From positions 1 through 64,000 of the forward strand of contig JAUZFP010000094.1 of assembly GCA_030838475.1 (NCBI GenBank): DNA of 64,000 nucleotides, written 5' to 3'. A program made the translations under genes and the position numbers. The notes under the pieces were generated by a model. The model saw only the letters and a list, made by a program, of their open reading frames with translations, had not been told where the DNA came from and did not search any database. This document shows, one piece after another, positions 26,804 through 35,031 of the stretch (position 1 is its first letter; the number at the start of each line of letters is the position of its first letter). The DNA is from Actinomycetota bacterium (GTDB lineage Bacteria; Actinomycetota; Actinomycetes; Actinomycetales; Microbacteriaceae).

Positions 26804-29611
26804 GTGCCAGGCACGAAGAAGCTGGTCATCGTCGAGTCGCCCGCAAAGGCGAAGACGATCGGCCAGTATCTCGGGGACGACTATGAGGTTCAGGCCTCTG
26901 TCGGTCACATCCGCGACCTGATCGAGCCCAAAAACCTCCCGCCCGAGCTGAAGAAGGGATCGCTCGGCAAGTTCTCCGTCGATGTCGAAAACAACTTCGA
27001 GCCCTACTACGTGGTCTCGGATGCGAAGAAGAAGACGGTCGCCGACCTGAAGAAGGCGCTCGCCGGAGCCTCAGAGCTCTACCTCGCAACTGATGAGGAC
27101 CGCGAGGGGGAGGCCATCGCGTGGCACCTCCTGCAGGTGCTGAAGCCCAAGGTTCCCGTGCACCGCATGGTCTTTCACGAGATCACGAAGGATGCGATCC
27201 AGGAGGCCAAGAACAACACCCGCGAACTCGACACCGCCCTCGTTGACGCGCAGGAGACTCGTCGCATCCTTGACCGGCTGTACGGATACGAGGTTTCGCC
27301 TGTGCTCTGGCGCAAGGTCGGGCCTGGCCTGTCCGCCGGTCGAGTTCAGTCCGCCGCGACGCGGCTCGTCGTCGACCGCGAGCGGGAGCGACTCGCCTTC
27401 ACGGCCGCGAGCTATTGGGACCTGATCGCCCAGCTCACTCCGGCGGCGACCGAAAACCAGGACTTCGAATCGCGTCTCGTCCGTATTAATGGAACGCGGG
27501 TTGCCGTTGGCCGGGACTTCGACGACAAGGGCGCCCTCAAGTCGGACGCGATCGCGCTCGACGAGACCGCGGCCGAGTTGCTCGCAACCGCCCTTCGCGA
27601 CGCCGACGTTGCGATCACCGTCACCTCGGTCGAGTCGAAGCCGTACACGCGTCGTCCGGCGGCGCCGTTCACGACCTCAACGCTCCAGCAGGAGGCGGCA
27701 CGCAAGCTGCGCTTCTCCGCCCGCCAGACGATGAGCGTCGCGCAGTCGCTGTACGAAAACGGGTACATCACCTATATGCGAACGGACTCGCCCACGCTGT
27801 CGCAGCAGGCGCTCAACGCGGCGCGAACCCAGGCCGCTCACCTGTACGGAGCCGAGACGGTTCCGGCGTCCTCTCGCCTCTACTCCGGCAAGAACAAGAG
27901 TGCCCAGGAGGCCCACGAGGCGATTCGTCCGTCCGGCGAAACCTTCCGCACACCGGCCGAGCTGCAGTCGACCCTCCGTGGCAACGACTGGAAACTGTAC
28001 GACCTGATCTGGAAGCGCACCGTCGCATCCCAGATGGCGGACGCCAAGGGCTCGACCGCGACGGTGACGATCGCCGCCGCCCGACCCGCGGGGGAGCTGG
28101 TGACCACGACGGTGACCGGACCTGTCCAGCTGGCCGAGTTGACGGCGAGTGGCACTGTCATTACCTTCCGCGGCTTCATGTCCGCCTACGAGGAAGGCCA
28201 CGACGAGGAGCGCAACGAGTCGACCGACGCGGTCGAGGCCAAGCTTCCGCCGCTGACGGAGGGGCAGAGCCTGCGGCTCGTCGAGCTCGAGGCAAAGGGC
28301 CACGAAACGAGCGCTCCGCCCCGCTACACTGAGGCCAGCCTCGTGAAGACGCTCGAAGAGCTCGGTATCGGGCGCCCCTCGACGTACGCCGCGATCATCT
28401 CGACCATCATCGACCGCGGTTACGTCACGCCGCGCGGAACCGCCCTCGTTCCCAACTGGATCGCGTTCTCGGTGGTGCGCCTTCTCGAGGAGTACTTCGC
28501 CGACCTGGTGCAGTATGACTTCACCGCGGAAATGGAAGACGACCTTGACCGCATCGCCGGGGGCGAAGAGGACCGGGTCGAGTGGCTCACCGGTTTCTAC
28601 TTCGGCAACGCGAAGCAGCGCGGTCTCCGAACCGTCATCGACAACCTCGGCGAGATCGACGCGCGCGAAATCAACTCCGTTCGGATCGATGACGACATAA
28701 CGCTGCGCATCGGCAAGTACGGTCCGTACCTCGAGGTACCGACCGATGATCCGGCGACGCCGCGCCGCGTCAACATCCCCGGCGAACTTGCCCCGGATGA
28801 GTTGACCGCGGCTAAGGCTCGCGAGCTGATCGATGCTCCGGTCGTGACCGACCGCGTGATCGGTACCAACCCGGCGAACGGCAAGCTGGTTCTTGCGAAG
28901 GATGGTCGCTACGGCCCCTACGTGACCGAGGCCGACCCAGAGCCCGAGGTGGACGAGGCCGCGGTTGCCGCTGCAGCTGCCGTCGCCGCCGAGGCCGCCG
29001 CCGCGGCCGAGGTCGAGGTCATCGACCCGAAGACCGGCGAGATTAAGAAACCTAAGAAGAAGGTCGTCAAGAAGCCGGCCGTCGTGAAGCAGCGCACCGC
29101 ATCCATCTTCAAGAGCATGGATCTGGCGACCATCGACATTGAGACGGCGTTGCGCCTGCTCGACCTCCCGCGCGTGGTGGGCATCGACCCGGAGACGGGC
29201 GTCGAGATCCTGTCGCAGAACGGCAAGTTCGGCGCATACCTGAAGAAGGGCACGGACACCCGGTCGCTGCCGAGCGAGGAGTTGATCTTCGATATCGACC
29301 TGGCCGGAGCGCTCGAGCTGTACGCGCAGCCCAAGTACGGTGGCCGTTCGGCATCGAGCGCTCTGAAAGAGTTCGAGGCCGATCCGGAGAGTGGAAAGCC
29401 GATCCGGATCAAGGACGGCCGCTTCGGCGCCTACGTGACCGACGGCACGACGAACGCGACAATCCCGCGCGGCGAGGACATCGAGGACATCGACTTCGAG
29501 CGGGCGGTTCAACTTCTCGCCGACAAGCGGGCGAAGGGCCCCGCCAAGCCGAAGGCGAAGGCGCCCGCGAAGCGTCCCGCGGCGAAGCGAGCTCCAGCCA
29601 AGAAGGCCTAG
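26804..29611 (+). CDS. topA: DNA topoisomerase I
   Basis: Type IA enzyme that relaxes negative supercoils. 935 aa. Toprim domain starts KKLVIVESPAKAKTIGQYLG and includes ATDEDREGEAIAWHL; the catalytic Tyr lies in GYITYMRTDSPTLS; GIGRPSTYAAII follows. C-terminal repeats (GPYLEVPTD, GPYVTEAD, GAYLKKGTD, GAYVTDG) replace zinc fingers, as in Actinobacteria, and a Lys/Ala/Pro tail ends the protein. Ribosome site AAGAGGAG before the GTG. The leader holds a 9-base inverted repeat, GACGGGTTG (26714-26722)/CAACCCGTC (26753-26761). tmk follows after one base. Confidence 0.97.
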   Translation: MPGTKKLVIVESPAKAKTIGQYLGDDYEVQASVGHIRDLIEPKNLPPELKKGSLGKFSVDVENNFEPYYVVSDAKKKTVADLKKALAGASELYLATDEDREGEAIAWHLLQVLKPKVPVHRMVFHEITKDAIQEAKNNTRELDTALVDAQETRRILDRLYGYEVSPVLWRKVGPGLSAGRVQSAATRLVVDRERERLAFTAASYWDLIAQLTPAATENQDFESRLVRINGTRVAVGRDFDDKGALKSDAIALDETAAELLATALRDADVAITVTSVESKPYTRRPAAPFTTSTLQQEAARKLRFSARQTMSVAQSLYENGYITYMRTDSPTLSQQALNAARTQAAHLYGAETVPASSRLYSGKNKSAQEAHEAIRPSGETFRTPAELQSTLRGNDWKLYDLIWKRTVASQMADAKGSTATVTIAAARPAGELVTTTVTGPVQLAELTASGTVITFRGFMSAYEEGHDEERNESTDAVEAKLPPLTEGQSLRLVELEAKGHETSAPPRYTEASLVKTLEELGIGRPSTYAAIISTIIDRGYVTPRGTALVPNWIAFSVVRLLEEYFADLVQYDFTAEMEDDLDRIAGGEEDRVEWLTGFYFGNAKQRGLRTVIDNLGEIDAREINSVRIDDDITLRIGKYGPYLEVPTDDPATPRRVNIPGELAPDELTAAKARELIDAPVVTDRVIGTNPANGKLVLAKDGRYGPYVTEADPEPEVDEAAVAAAAAVAAEAAAAAEVEVIDPKTGEIKKPKKKVVKKPAVVKQRTASIFKSMDLATIDIETALRLLDLPRVVGIDPETGVEILSQNGKFGAYLKKGTDTRSLPSEELIFDIDLAGALELYAQPKYGGRSASSALKEFEADPESGKPIRIKDGRFGAYVTDGTTNATIPRGEDIEDIDFERAVQLLADKRAKGPAKPKAKAPAKRPAAKRAPAKKA

Positions 29612-29612
29612 C

Positions 29613-30227
29613 GTGACGGGTCTGTTTCTGACGATCGAGGGCGGCGACGGGTCGGGCAAGTCGACCCAGTCGGCTCTGCTCGCCGAGTGGCTCGAGGCGC
29701 AGGGTCGCACCGTGGTGCTCACCCGCGAGCCCGGCGGCACCGACTTCGGGCTCGAGGTCCGCGACCTCGTGCTGCACTGGCACGGCGACATCTCGCCGCG
29801 TGCTGAGGCTCTGCTCTACGCCGCCGATCGCGCCCATCACATTGCGACCAAGGTGCGCCCGGCACTCGATCGCGGTGAGATCGTGCTGCAGGATCGCTAT
29901 CTCGATTCGTCGGTCGCCTACCAAGGCGCCGGACGCGTGCTGGAGCCGGCCGAGATACGAAACCTTTCGCTGTGGGCGACGGAGGGTTTGCTGCCCGACC
30001 TGACGATCCTGCTCGACCTCGACGAATCGATCGGTCGCGACCGGCTCAAGGAGCGGACGAAGTACGACCGGCTCGAGGCCGAGGAGCAAGCCTTCCACGC
30101 CCGCGTTCGCGTGGGATACCTGGCGCTGGCGACGGCGGAGCCCGACCGGTTCCTGGTTCTCGACGCATCCGACGACCTGGATTCGCTCGCCTCGGCTATT
30201 CGCGAGCGTGTCAGCAAGCTCCTCTAG
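29613..30227 (+). CDS. tmk: Thymidylate kinase
   Basis: Makes dTDP from dTMP. 204 aa: P-loop IEGGDGSGKSTQS, DR[Y/H] motif LQDRYLDSSVAYQG, and the LID-region Arg residues (DRLKERTKYDRLE). GTG start one base after topA. Its 3' end carries the TAGGCT promoter element of holB. Part of topA-tmk-holB. Confidence 0.97.
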   Translation: MTGLFLTIEGGDGSGKSTQSALLAEWLEAQGRTVVLTREPGGTDFGLEVRDLVLHWHGDISPRAEALLYAADRAHHIATKVRPALDRGEIVLQDRYLDSSVAYQGAGRVLEPAEIRNLSLWATEGLLPDLTILLDLDESIGRDRLKERTKYDRLEAEEQAFHARVRVGYLALATAEPDRFLVLDASDDLDSLASAIRERVSKLL

Positions 30228-30236
30228 GCTCGCAGC

Positions 30237-31382
30237 ATGGGCGTGTGGGATGAGCTGACCGGCCAGGCCGAAGCAATTGAGGTCTTCGCCGCCGCGGCCG
30301 CGGCCGGGGCGACCGGGTCAGCCATGACCCACGCCTGGCTCATCACCGGACCGCCTGGTTCGGGGCGATCCAACCTCGCGTACGCCTTCGCCGCGGCGCT
30401 CCTGTCGCGAGACGCGGGCGACCTCGACGCGACCGAGCGGCAGGTGGCCGCGCGAACGCATCCCGATCTCGGTGTTCTGAGCACTGAGCGCGTGATCATC
30501 AGCATCGAGGAGGTTCGCCAGCTGGTCACCTCGTCGCAGTTTTCGCCATCCGTGGGCCGTTTCCGTGTGATGGTGATCGAGGATGCCGACCGGATGAGCG
30601 AGCGCACCTCGAACGTGCTGCTGAAGGCCCTCGAGGAGCCGCCGCCGCGCACCGTCTGGATCCTCTGTGCCCCCAGCGAGGCCGACCTGATTCCGACCAT
30701 CCGTTCGCGGGTGCGCAGCGTTCGGCTTCGCGTGCCGAGCGTGGACGAGGTCGCCGAACTCATCTCCCGACGCGACGGCGTCGACCTTCCGACGGCGACA
30801 CGTGCCGCGCGGGAATCCCAGAGCCACATCGGTATGGCACACCGCCTCGCGACCAACGACGAGGCGCGGGCGCGCCGCGAACAGACTCTCCAGATCGCCC
30901 TCGGTATCCGCACCGTGGGGGATGCGGTGCGCGCGGCCGGGGTACTGCTCGACCTCGCCGGCGACGACGCGAAGGCGATCACCGAGGAGCGAGACGCCGA
31001 GGAGCGCGAGGGTGCCCTCCGGTCCCTCGGTATCGAGCCCGGCGGCACAATTCCCCCCGCGCTGCGGTCGCAACTGAAGAATCTTGAGGAAGACCAGAAG
31101 CGCCGGGCCACCCGCAGCCTGCGCGACGGCCTCGACCGGATCATGGTCGATCTGCTCTCGCTGTACCGCGACATCCTGCTCCTGCAGCTCGGAGCAACCA
31201 TCGAGCCAATCAATCTGAGCATCCAATCCGAACTGATTGCCGCGGGTGGCAGATCGACATCCGCAGAAACTCTGGCCACAATGGATGCCATTGCAATTGC
31301 ACGCCGCAGAATCGACGGCAACGTGAGTCCGGCACTCGCACTCGAGGCCATGCTCATTTCCACAGCTACGAATGGACCGTAA
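30237..31382 (+). CDS. holB: DNA polymerase III delta' subunit
   Basis: Clamp-loader subunit that works with DnaX and HolA. 381 aa. AAA+-like domain with a degenerate P-loop, GPPGSGRSNLAY (Arg where the ATP-binding Lys would be), as is usual for delta'. VMVIEDADRMSERTSNVLLKALEEPP and IRSRVRSVRL are the family blocks. No zinc-finger cysteine set is seen. TAGGCT at 30225-30230 is six bases before the ATG, so an extra leaderless transcript may start here besides read-through from tmk. Confidence 0.94.
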   Translation: MGVWDELTGQAEAIEVFAAAAAAGATGSAMTHAWLITGPPGSGRSNLAYAFAAALLSRDAGDLDATERQVAARTHPDLGVLSTERVIISIEEVRQLVTSSQFSPSVGRFRVMVIEDADRMSERTSNVLLKALEEPPPRTVWILCAPSEADLIPTIRSRVRSVRLRVPSVDEVAELISRRDGVDLPTATRAARESQSHIGMAHRLATNDEARARREQTLQIALGIRTVGDAVRAAGVLLDLAGDDAKAITEERDAEEREGALRSLGIEPGGTIPPALRSQLKNLEEDQKRRATRSLRDGLDRIMVDLLSLYRDILLLQLGATIEPINLSIQSELIAAGGRSTSAETLATMDAIAIARRRIDGNVSPALALEAMLISTATNGP

Positions 31383-31385
31383 CCA

Positions 31386-32957
31386 ATGAGACGTGCACCG
31401 TCAGACGCGCACCATAGATCCCTCCGGGCTGGCCTCATCGCCGCCCTCGTCGGCGTTTCCCTCGTCCTGAGTGGATGCTCGTCACTGTTCCTTCCGCAGA
31501 GCGTGACGTCGACGCCGACGGGTGAGTCGGTTTCGGCCGACCTGGCGCCCTACTACCACCAGGTGCTTACGTGGAAGTCCTGCGACGACGGCATGCAGTG
31601 CGCGACGGCGAAGGCCCCGCTCGACTGGAGCAAGCCGGCCGGTGCATCGATATCTCTGGCGCTCATTCGGCACCGTGCGACGAACGGTCATCCACTCGGC
31701 TCGCTGCTGGTGAACCCGGGCGGCCCCGGCGCATCCGGTGTCGACTTCGTCAAGAACAGCCTCACCTTCGCGGTCGACAAGACTCTGGAGTCCAACTACG
31801 ACATCGTCGGTTTCGACCCTCGTGGTGTGAATCATTCGAGCGCGATCAAGTGCTACACCGACCCGGCAACGTTCGACACCTACATCTACGGTCTGCCCAA
31901 GGGCACGATTGGTTCCGACCAGTGGATCAACGAGGTCGAGCAGCAGAACAAGGCGTTTGGCGAGGCGTGCGCCAAGGACACCGGTGCCCTCCTCGGCCAC
32001 GTCGATACCGACAGTGCCGCCAGGGATCTCGATCTGCTTCGTGCCGCGCTCGGCGACAAGAAGCTCGACTACCTCGGCTACTCGTACGGGACACTGCTCG
32101 GCCAGACCTACGCGAACCTGTTCCCGAAGAAGACCGGACGCCTCGTGCTTGACGGTGTCGTCGATCCTACGGTTTCGCCCTTCGAACTCAGCGCCGACCA
32201 AGCGAAGGGTTTCGAATTGGACCTTCGCGCGTTTCTCGCCGAGTGTCCGAAAATTAAGGACTGTCCCTTCACGGGCACGGTCGACCAGTCGATGACGAGC
32301 ATTCGTGGGCTATTGGACAAGTTGGACCGGTCACCGATTCGCAACAGCGACGGTCGAATGCTCGGTAGCCAGACGATGTTCACCGCGATCATCTACCCGC
32401 TGTACAACACGACGAGCTGGCCGTATCTGGTGGACCTGTTCAACGACGTCGATAACGGCAGCGCAAAGATCGCGTTCTCCTTCGCGGATGCCTACAACGA
32501 TCGCAACGCGAATGGTACGTACGCCTCCAACGAGACTGAGGCGTTCATCGCAATCAACTGCCTCGACTACCCGTCGGACCCGAACGTTTCCACCATGCGA
32601 ACGCAGGAGGCGCAGCTTGACAAGCTCGCGCCGGTCTTCGGGCACGAGATGGCCTGGGGCGGGACATCCTGCTTCGACTGGCCCTACAAGCCGACGCGCA
32701 CCGCCGGTGCTCTCGCGGCCAAGGGCTCCGCGCCCATCATTGTGATCGGAACGACGGGTGACCCGGCGACCCCGTATGCGATGGCGCAGCATGTGGCGAC
32801 GCTCCTTCAGAACGGCCACCTGATCACGTACCACGGCAACGGCCACACGGCGTATAACAAGGACACGACGCCGGCCGACCAGTGCGTCAATACGGCCGTC
32901 GATGCCTTCTTCATCCACGGGACTGTTCCGCAGAGCGACCCGCAGTGTGGTGCCTGA
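31386..32957 (+). CDS. Secreted alpha/beta hydrolase, tripeptidyl aminopeptidase-like lipoprotein
   Basis: 523 aa. Signal peptide with lipobox LVLSGC (Cys ~31), so probably anchored outside the membrane. Alpha/beta-hydrolase core: oxyanion-hole block NPGGPGASG, DIVGFDPRGV, nucleophile elbow GYSYGTLLG. The C-terminal TAP-like domain has IGTTGDPATPYAMA and the catalytic His in GNGHTAY. Likely cleaves short peptides or esters from the N-terminal side (by family). ATG three bases after the holB stop. A TetR gene follows, but its operator lies after this gene. Confidence 0.9.
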   Translation: MRRAPSDAHHRSLRAGLIAALVGVSLVLSGCSSLFLPQSVTSTPTGESVSADLAPYYHQVLTWKSCDDGMQCATAKAPLDWSKPAGASISLALIRHRATNGHPLGSLLVNPGGPGASGVDFVKNSLTFAVDKTLESNYDIVGFDPRGVNHSSAIKCYTDPATFDTYIYGLPKGTIGSDQWINEVEQQNKAFGEACAKDTGALLGHVDTDSAARDLDLLRAALGDKKLDYLGYSYGTLLGQTYANLFPKKTGRLVLDGVVDPTVSPFELSADQAKGFELDLRAFLAECPKIKDCPFTGTVDQSMTSIRGLLDKLDRSPIRNSDGRMLGSQTMFTAIIYPLYNTTSWPYLVDLFNDVDNGSAKIAFSFADAYNDRNANGTYASNETEAFIAINCLDYPSDPNVSTMRTQEAQLDKLAPVFGHEMAWGGTSCFDWPYKPTRTAGALAAKGSAPIIVIGTTGDPATPYAMAQHVATLLQNGHLITYHGNGHTAYNKDTTPADQCVNTAVDAFFIHGTVPQSDPQCGA

Positions 32958-32978
32958 TCCGTCCAAATCAAGTGCAAC

Positions 32979-32995
32979 ATTGCAGACTATGCAAT
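32979..32995. promoter_or_regulatory. Probable TetR operator
   Basis: Perfect inverted repeat ATTGCA-GACTA-TGCAAT immediately upstream (9 bases) of the TetR gene start, overlapping the AT-rich likely -10 region (TATGCAATAAT). Typical location for autoregulation; the ligand is unknown. Confidence 0.55.
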
Positions 32996-33004
32996 AATTG
33001 AGGT

Positions 33005-33652
33005 ATGCCCGCAGCTGAAATTCCGGGGCTCCGCGAGCGCAAGCGCATCGCCACCCGTCAGGCAATCCAGCGCGCCGTTTTGCGTCTTGCCCTCGATCGG
33101 GGACTCGAACACGTCACGGTCGAGGAGATCAGTCGGGAAGCCGACATTTCGCCGCGGACCTTCTTCAACTACTTCGTCTCGAAGGAGGCGGCGATGACGG
33201 GAGACTCTCCCGCCCTCCTCGAAGAAGACCGCATCTCAGAGTTCATTGCCGGCGGTCCCACGGGGGATCTGCTGCGCGACCTCGGTGAGCTCATTGCGAC
33301 CTCGGCGGAGACGGCTTCGGAGAGCAGGGAGACGCTGCTCCTGCGTCGGGACCTGCACAACCGCTATCCACACCTCTTCGCTCTGCGTCTCGCGGGAATG
33401 AAGGCGTTCGAGGACGAGCTCGCGCTGCTCGTCGAGTCGCGTCTGGTGCACGACGATCCCGCGCTCGCTGAGGACAAGGCGGCGCTCAAATCGCGGGCCA
33501 GGTTCATTACCCTCGTCGCGTTCGCTGCCCTTCGTCACGCCTGGACCGAATGGGCCGAACCGGGTGGCGAACAGAGCGAGGGCCTCGCACCGCGGCTCCG
33601 AGATTCGTTCGACCAGCTCGAGACTCTTCTCGTGCAATCGTCCCGGGCCTGA
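33005..33652 (+). CDS. TetR-family transcriptional regulator
   Basis: 215 aa. N-terminal TetR DNA-binding domain: RKRIATRQAIQRAVLRLALDRGLEHVTVEEISREADISPRTFFNYFVSKEAAM, the ISPRTFFNYF helix being typical of the AcrR-type subgroup. The C-terminal ligand domain is all-helical, with no recognised ligand signature. A palindrome directly upstream suggests autorepression. There is no obvious efflux gene beside it, so its other targets are not visible here. Confidence 0.92.
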   Translation: MPAAEIPGLRERKRIATRQAIQRAVLRLALDRGLEHVTVEEISREADISPRTFFNYFVSKEAAMTGDSPALLEEDRISEFIAGGPTGDLLRDLGELIATSAETASESRETLLLRRDLHNRYPHLFALRLAGMKAFEDELALLVESRLVHDDPALAEDKAALKSRARFITLVAFAALRHAWTEWAEPGGEQSEGLAPRLRDSFDQLETLLVQSSRA

Positions 33653-33694
33653 TCGGCTAGGCTTTCATGCTGTGCCGGGGCTCGCTCCGCACGC

Positions 33695-33767
33695 GCCGCC
33701 TTAGCTCAGTCGGTAGAGCATCTCACTCGTAATGAGAAGGTCATCAGTTCGATTCTGATAGGCGGCT
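33695..33767 (+). tRNA. tRNA-Thr (CGT)
   Basis: Acceptor GCCGCCT paired with AGGCGGC, D-arm TAGCTCAGTCGGTAGAGCA, anticodon arm TCTCA-CTCGTAA-TGAGA (anticodon CGT), T-arm CATCAGTTCGATTCTGATA, discriminator T; 73 nt, no encoded CCA. TAGGCT at 33658-33663 may be its -10. It causes the well-known false ORF ending NRTDDLLITSEMLYRLS on the minus strand. Confidence 0.97.
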
Positions 33768-33781
33768 CCGTCAGCCCCGCG

Positions 33782-33846
33782 ACTTGTTCCGTTTGGGACA
33801 ACTTTGCCTGCGCGCGCAGAACAGATCGTCCCAAGTGGGCGAAATA
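33782..33846. repeat. Degenerate copy of the tRNA-associated palindrome
   Basis: 15 bases after tRNA-Thr. It shares CCGTTTGGGACAA and the GCGCGCGCAG centre with the element 3' of tRNA-Pro, followed by CGTCCCAAGTGGGC as an imperfect second arm. Same position relative to a tRNA 3' end and the same overall length, but the arms have drifted. Confidence 0.7.
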
Positions 33847-34034
33847 GCCGACCCACTGAGTTCATTGAGAAGGCTGGCTGAGGTCGCTTCGGTTTGCTGT
33901 TTCGGTCCCCCATAAGGCGGACATCGGTAGCCGATTTCGCCCCCAGTTCGAGGGGAGAAGCAACGGTTTTGTCCCCCCTGCGGGTTGCGCTCGTAGCCGG
34001 AGGAGCCTAACTTACCCCTAAGCACTGGTTTCAA
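33847..34034 (+). promoter_or_regulatory. Structured leader and promoter before the CAP-domain gene
   Basis: A promoter-like pair TTGCGC (33985-33990) and TAACTT (34008-34013) with a 17-base spacer lies just before the gene. Upstream are small hairpins: ATCGG-TAG-CCGAT (33923-33935) and CCCC-AGTTCGA-GGGG (~33940-33955). No known riboswitch signature was recognised. The rest of the ~190-base stretch has no gene. Confidence 0.4.
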
Positions 34035-34973
34035 ATGGGGGGACAGTGCAAACGTTGTATGGGGGTACAAACGTTGAAAAATGCTGTAATTCTGGCGACC
34101 GCACTTGTCGCTACAGTGATTCTTATCCAGGGGGCCGCACCGGCGAGCACCGTCGTTTCGTCGCGGCTCAGCGCCAACATCGTGGCCGGCTCCGTCGCGT
34201 CGAGCAGTACTTCCGGCGCCATGTCCAAGCTTCTGCAAAGCGTGGCGCCCGCCGGGGCGCCCGCCACGGCGACTGACACTGCGGCCACCGCGAGTAGTGG
34301 CACGGTCGCGACGAATCCTGCCCAGGTCGCTCCGACTCAGGCGAGCTCGGTTTCCGCGACGTCCGCGAGTGCGGATGTTTCCGGTCGCACGTTTTCGACG
34401 ACGCCGGCGACGGTCTCGGTGACGCCGACTCCGACGCCGACTCCAACACCGCCGCCCGCACCCGTGTGCCCCGCGGCGATCGGTGGATCAACTGCTGGCG
34501 CACCAGGAGCATCGGACCCGAGCGGCATCCCCGGGACCTCGTCCGCGGACCTCGCATCGTTTGCCTCGCAGTACAACGCGATTCGCGTCGCGAACTGCCT
34601 GACGCCGATCCCCTTCGCGAACATCAGGTACAGCTCCTGTCTCCAGCAACGCATGTGGTGGATGGCCGACGACCCGAGCACGAACTCGGCCAGCGCATGG
34701 GGGCATACGAGTACGGCTGTTCGAAGTGACGGAGTCCCCATTGTCGGGTGCGACGGCGACCTCGCGGGCGGATCCGGATATACCTCGGCATCGGTCGCCA
34801 CCGCGTGGTGGAACTCGGCTGATCACCGGGCATCGCTCTTCCAGCCGCCGTACTCAGGAAACGTTGCCGGCGTGTGCATCGCCTTCGCCATGACACACGG
34901 CGGAGTAAACGTCCCCGCCCCGAACGAACCCGCTTCGTTCGTCCGCGCCGCCGCGTACTGGTACGGCTGCTAG
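34035..34973 (+). CDS. Secreted CAP-domain (SCP-like) protein
   Basis: 312 aa from ATG 34035; ATG 34059 or TTG 34074 would place the hydrophobic signal segment (LKNAVILATALVATVILIQGAAP) nearer the N-terminus and are possible. A low-complexity Ala/Ser/Thr region (~40-120) and a PTPTPTPTPPPAP hinge lead to a C-terminal CAP domain: FASQYNAIRVANCL, YSSCLQQRMWWMAD, a degenerate GH motif (AWGHTST) and WWNSADHRASLF, with paired cysteines. Extracellular, probably cell-wall associated. CAP proteins of bacteria have varied or unknown activities. Two direct repeats CAAACGTTG (34049 and 34068) lie across the possible starts. Confidence 0.85.
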   Translation: MGGQCKRCMGVQTLKNAVILATALVATVILIQGAAPASTVVSSRLSANIVAGSVASSSTSGAMSKLLQSVAPAGAPATATDTAATASSGTVATNPAQVAPTQASSVSATSASADVSGRTFSTTPATVSVTPTPTPTPTPPPAPVCPAAIGGSTAGAPGASDPSGIPGTSSADLASFASQYNAIRVANCLTPIPFANIRYSSCLQQRMWWMADDPSTNSASAWGHTSTAVRSDGVPIVGCDGDLAGGSGYTSASVATAWWNSADHRASLFQPPYSGNVAGVCIAFAMTHGGVNVPAPNEPASFVRAAAYWYGC

Positions 34974-34988
34974 CAGGGGCTACCATTG

Positions 34989-35021
34989 CCTTCGGCGGCT
35001 CGGGAGGTGAGCCGCCGAAGG
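34989..35021 (+). terminator. 13-bp hairpin between CAP gene and oxidoreductase
   Basis: CCTTCGGCGGCTC-GGGAGGT-GAGCCGCCGAAGG: a perfect 13-base stem with a 7-base loop. No T tract follows, and the stem's end (GAAGG) is also the only Shine-Dalgarno-like sequence for the next gene, so it may act as a terminator for the CAP gene, as a block on translation of the next gene, or both. Confidence 0.6.
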
Positions 35022-35031
35022 GATGGGTACT

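Noticed and set aside
27677-29791. 704-aa minus-strand ORF opposite topA
   Set aside because: Shadow frame; topA carries Toprim and catalytic Tyr motifs and the ORF has no recognisable domain.
31386-33652. TetR gene as direct regulator of the upstream peptidase-like gene
   Set aside because: The palindrome lies after that gene, before tetR itself; nothing similar is seen upstream of the hydrolase.
33701-33913. 70-aa ORF with NRTDDLLITSEMLYRLS
   Set aside because: Antisense translation of tRNA-Thr; same artefact class.
33880-34034. Possible c-di-AMP (ydaO) or cobalamin riboswitch before the CAP gene
   Set aside because: G-rich hairpins drew attention, but the conserved core motifs of either class could not be found.
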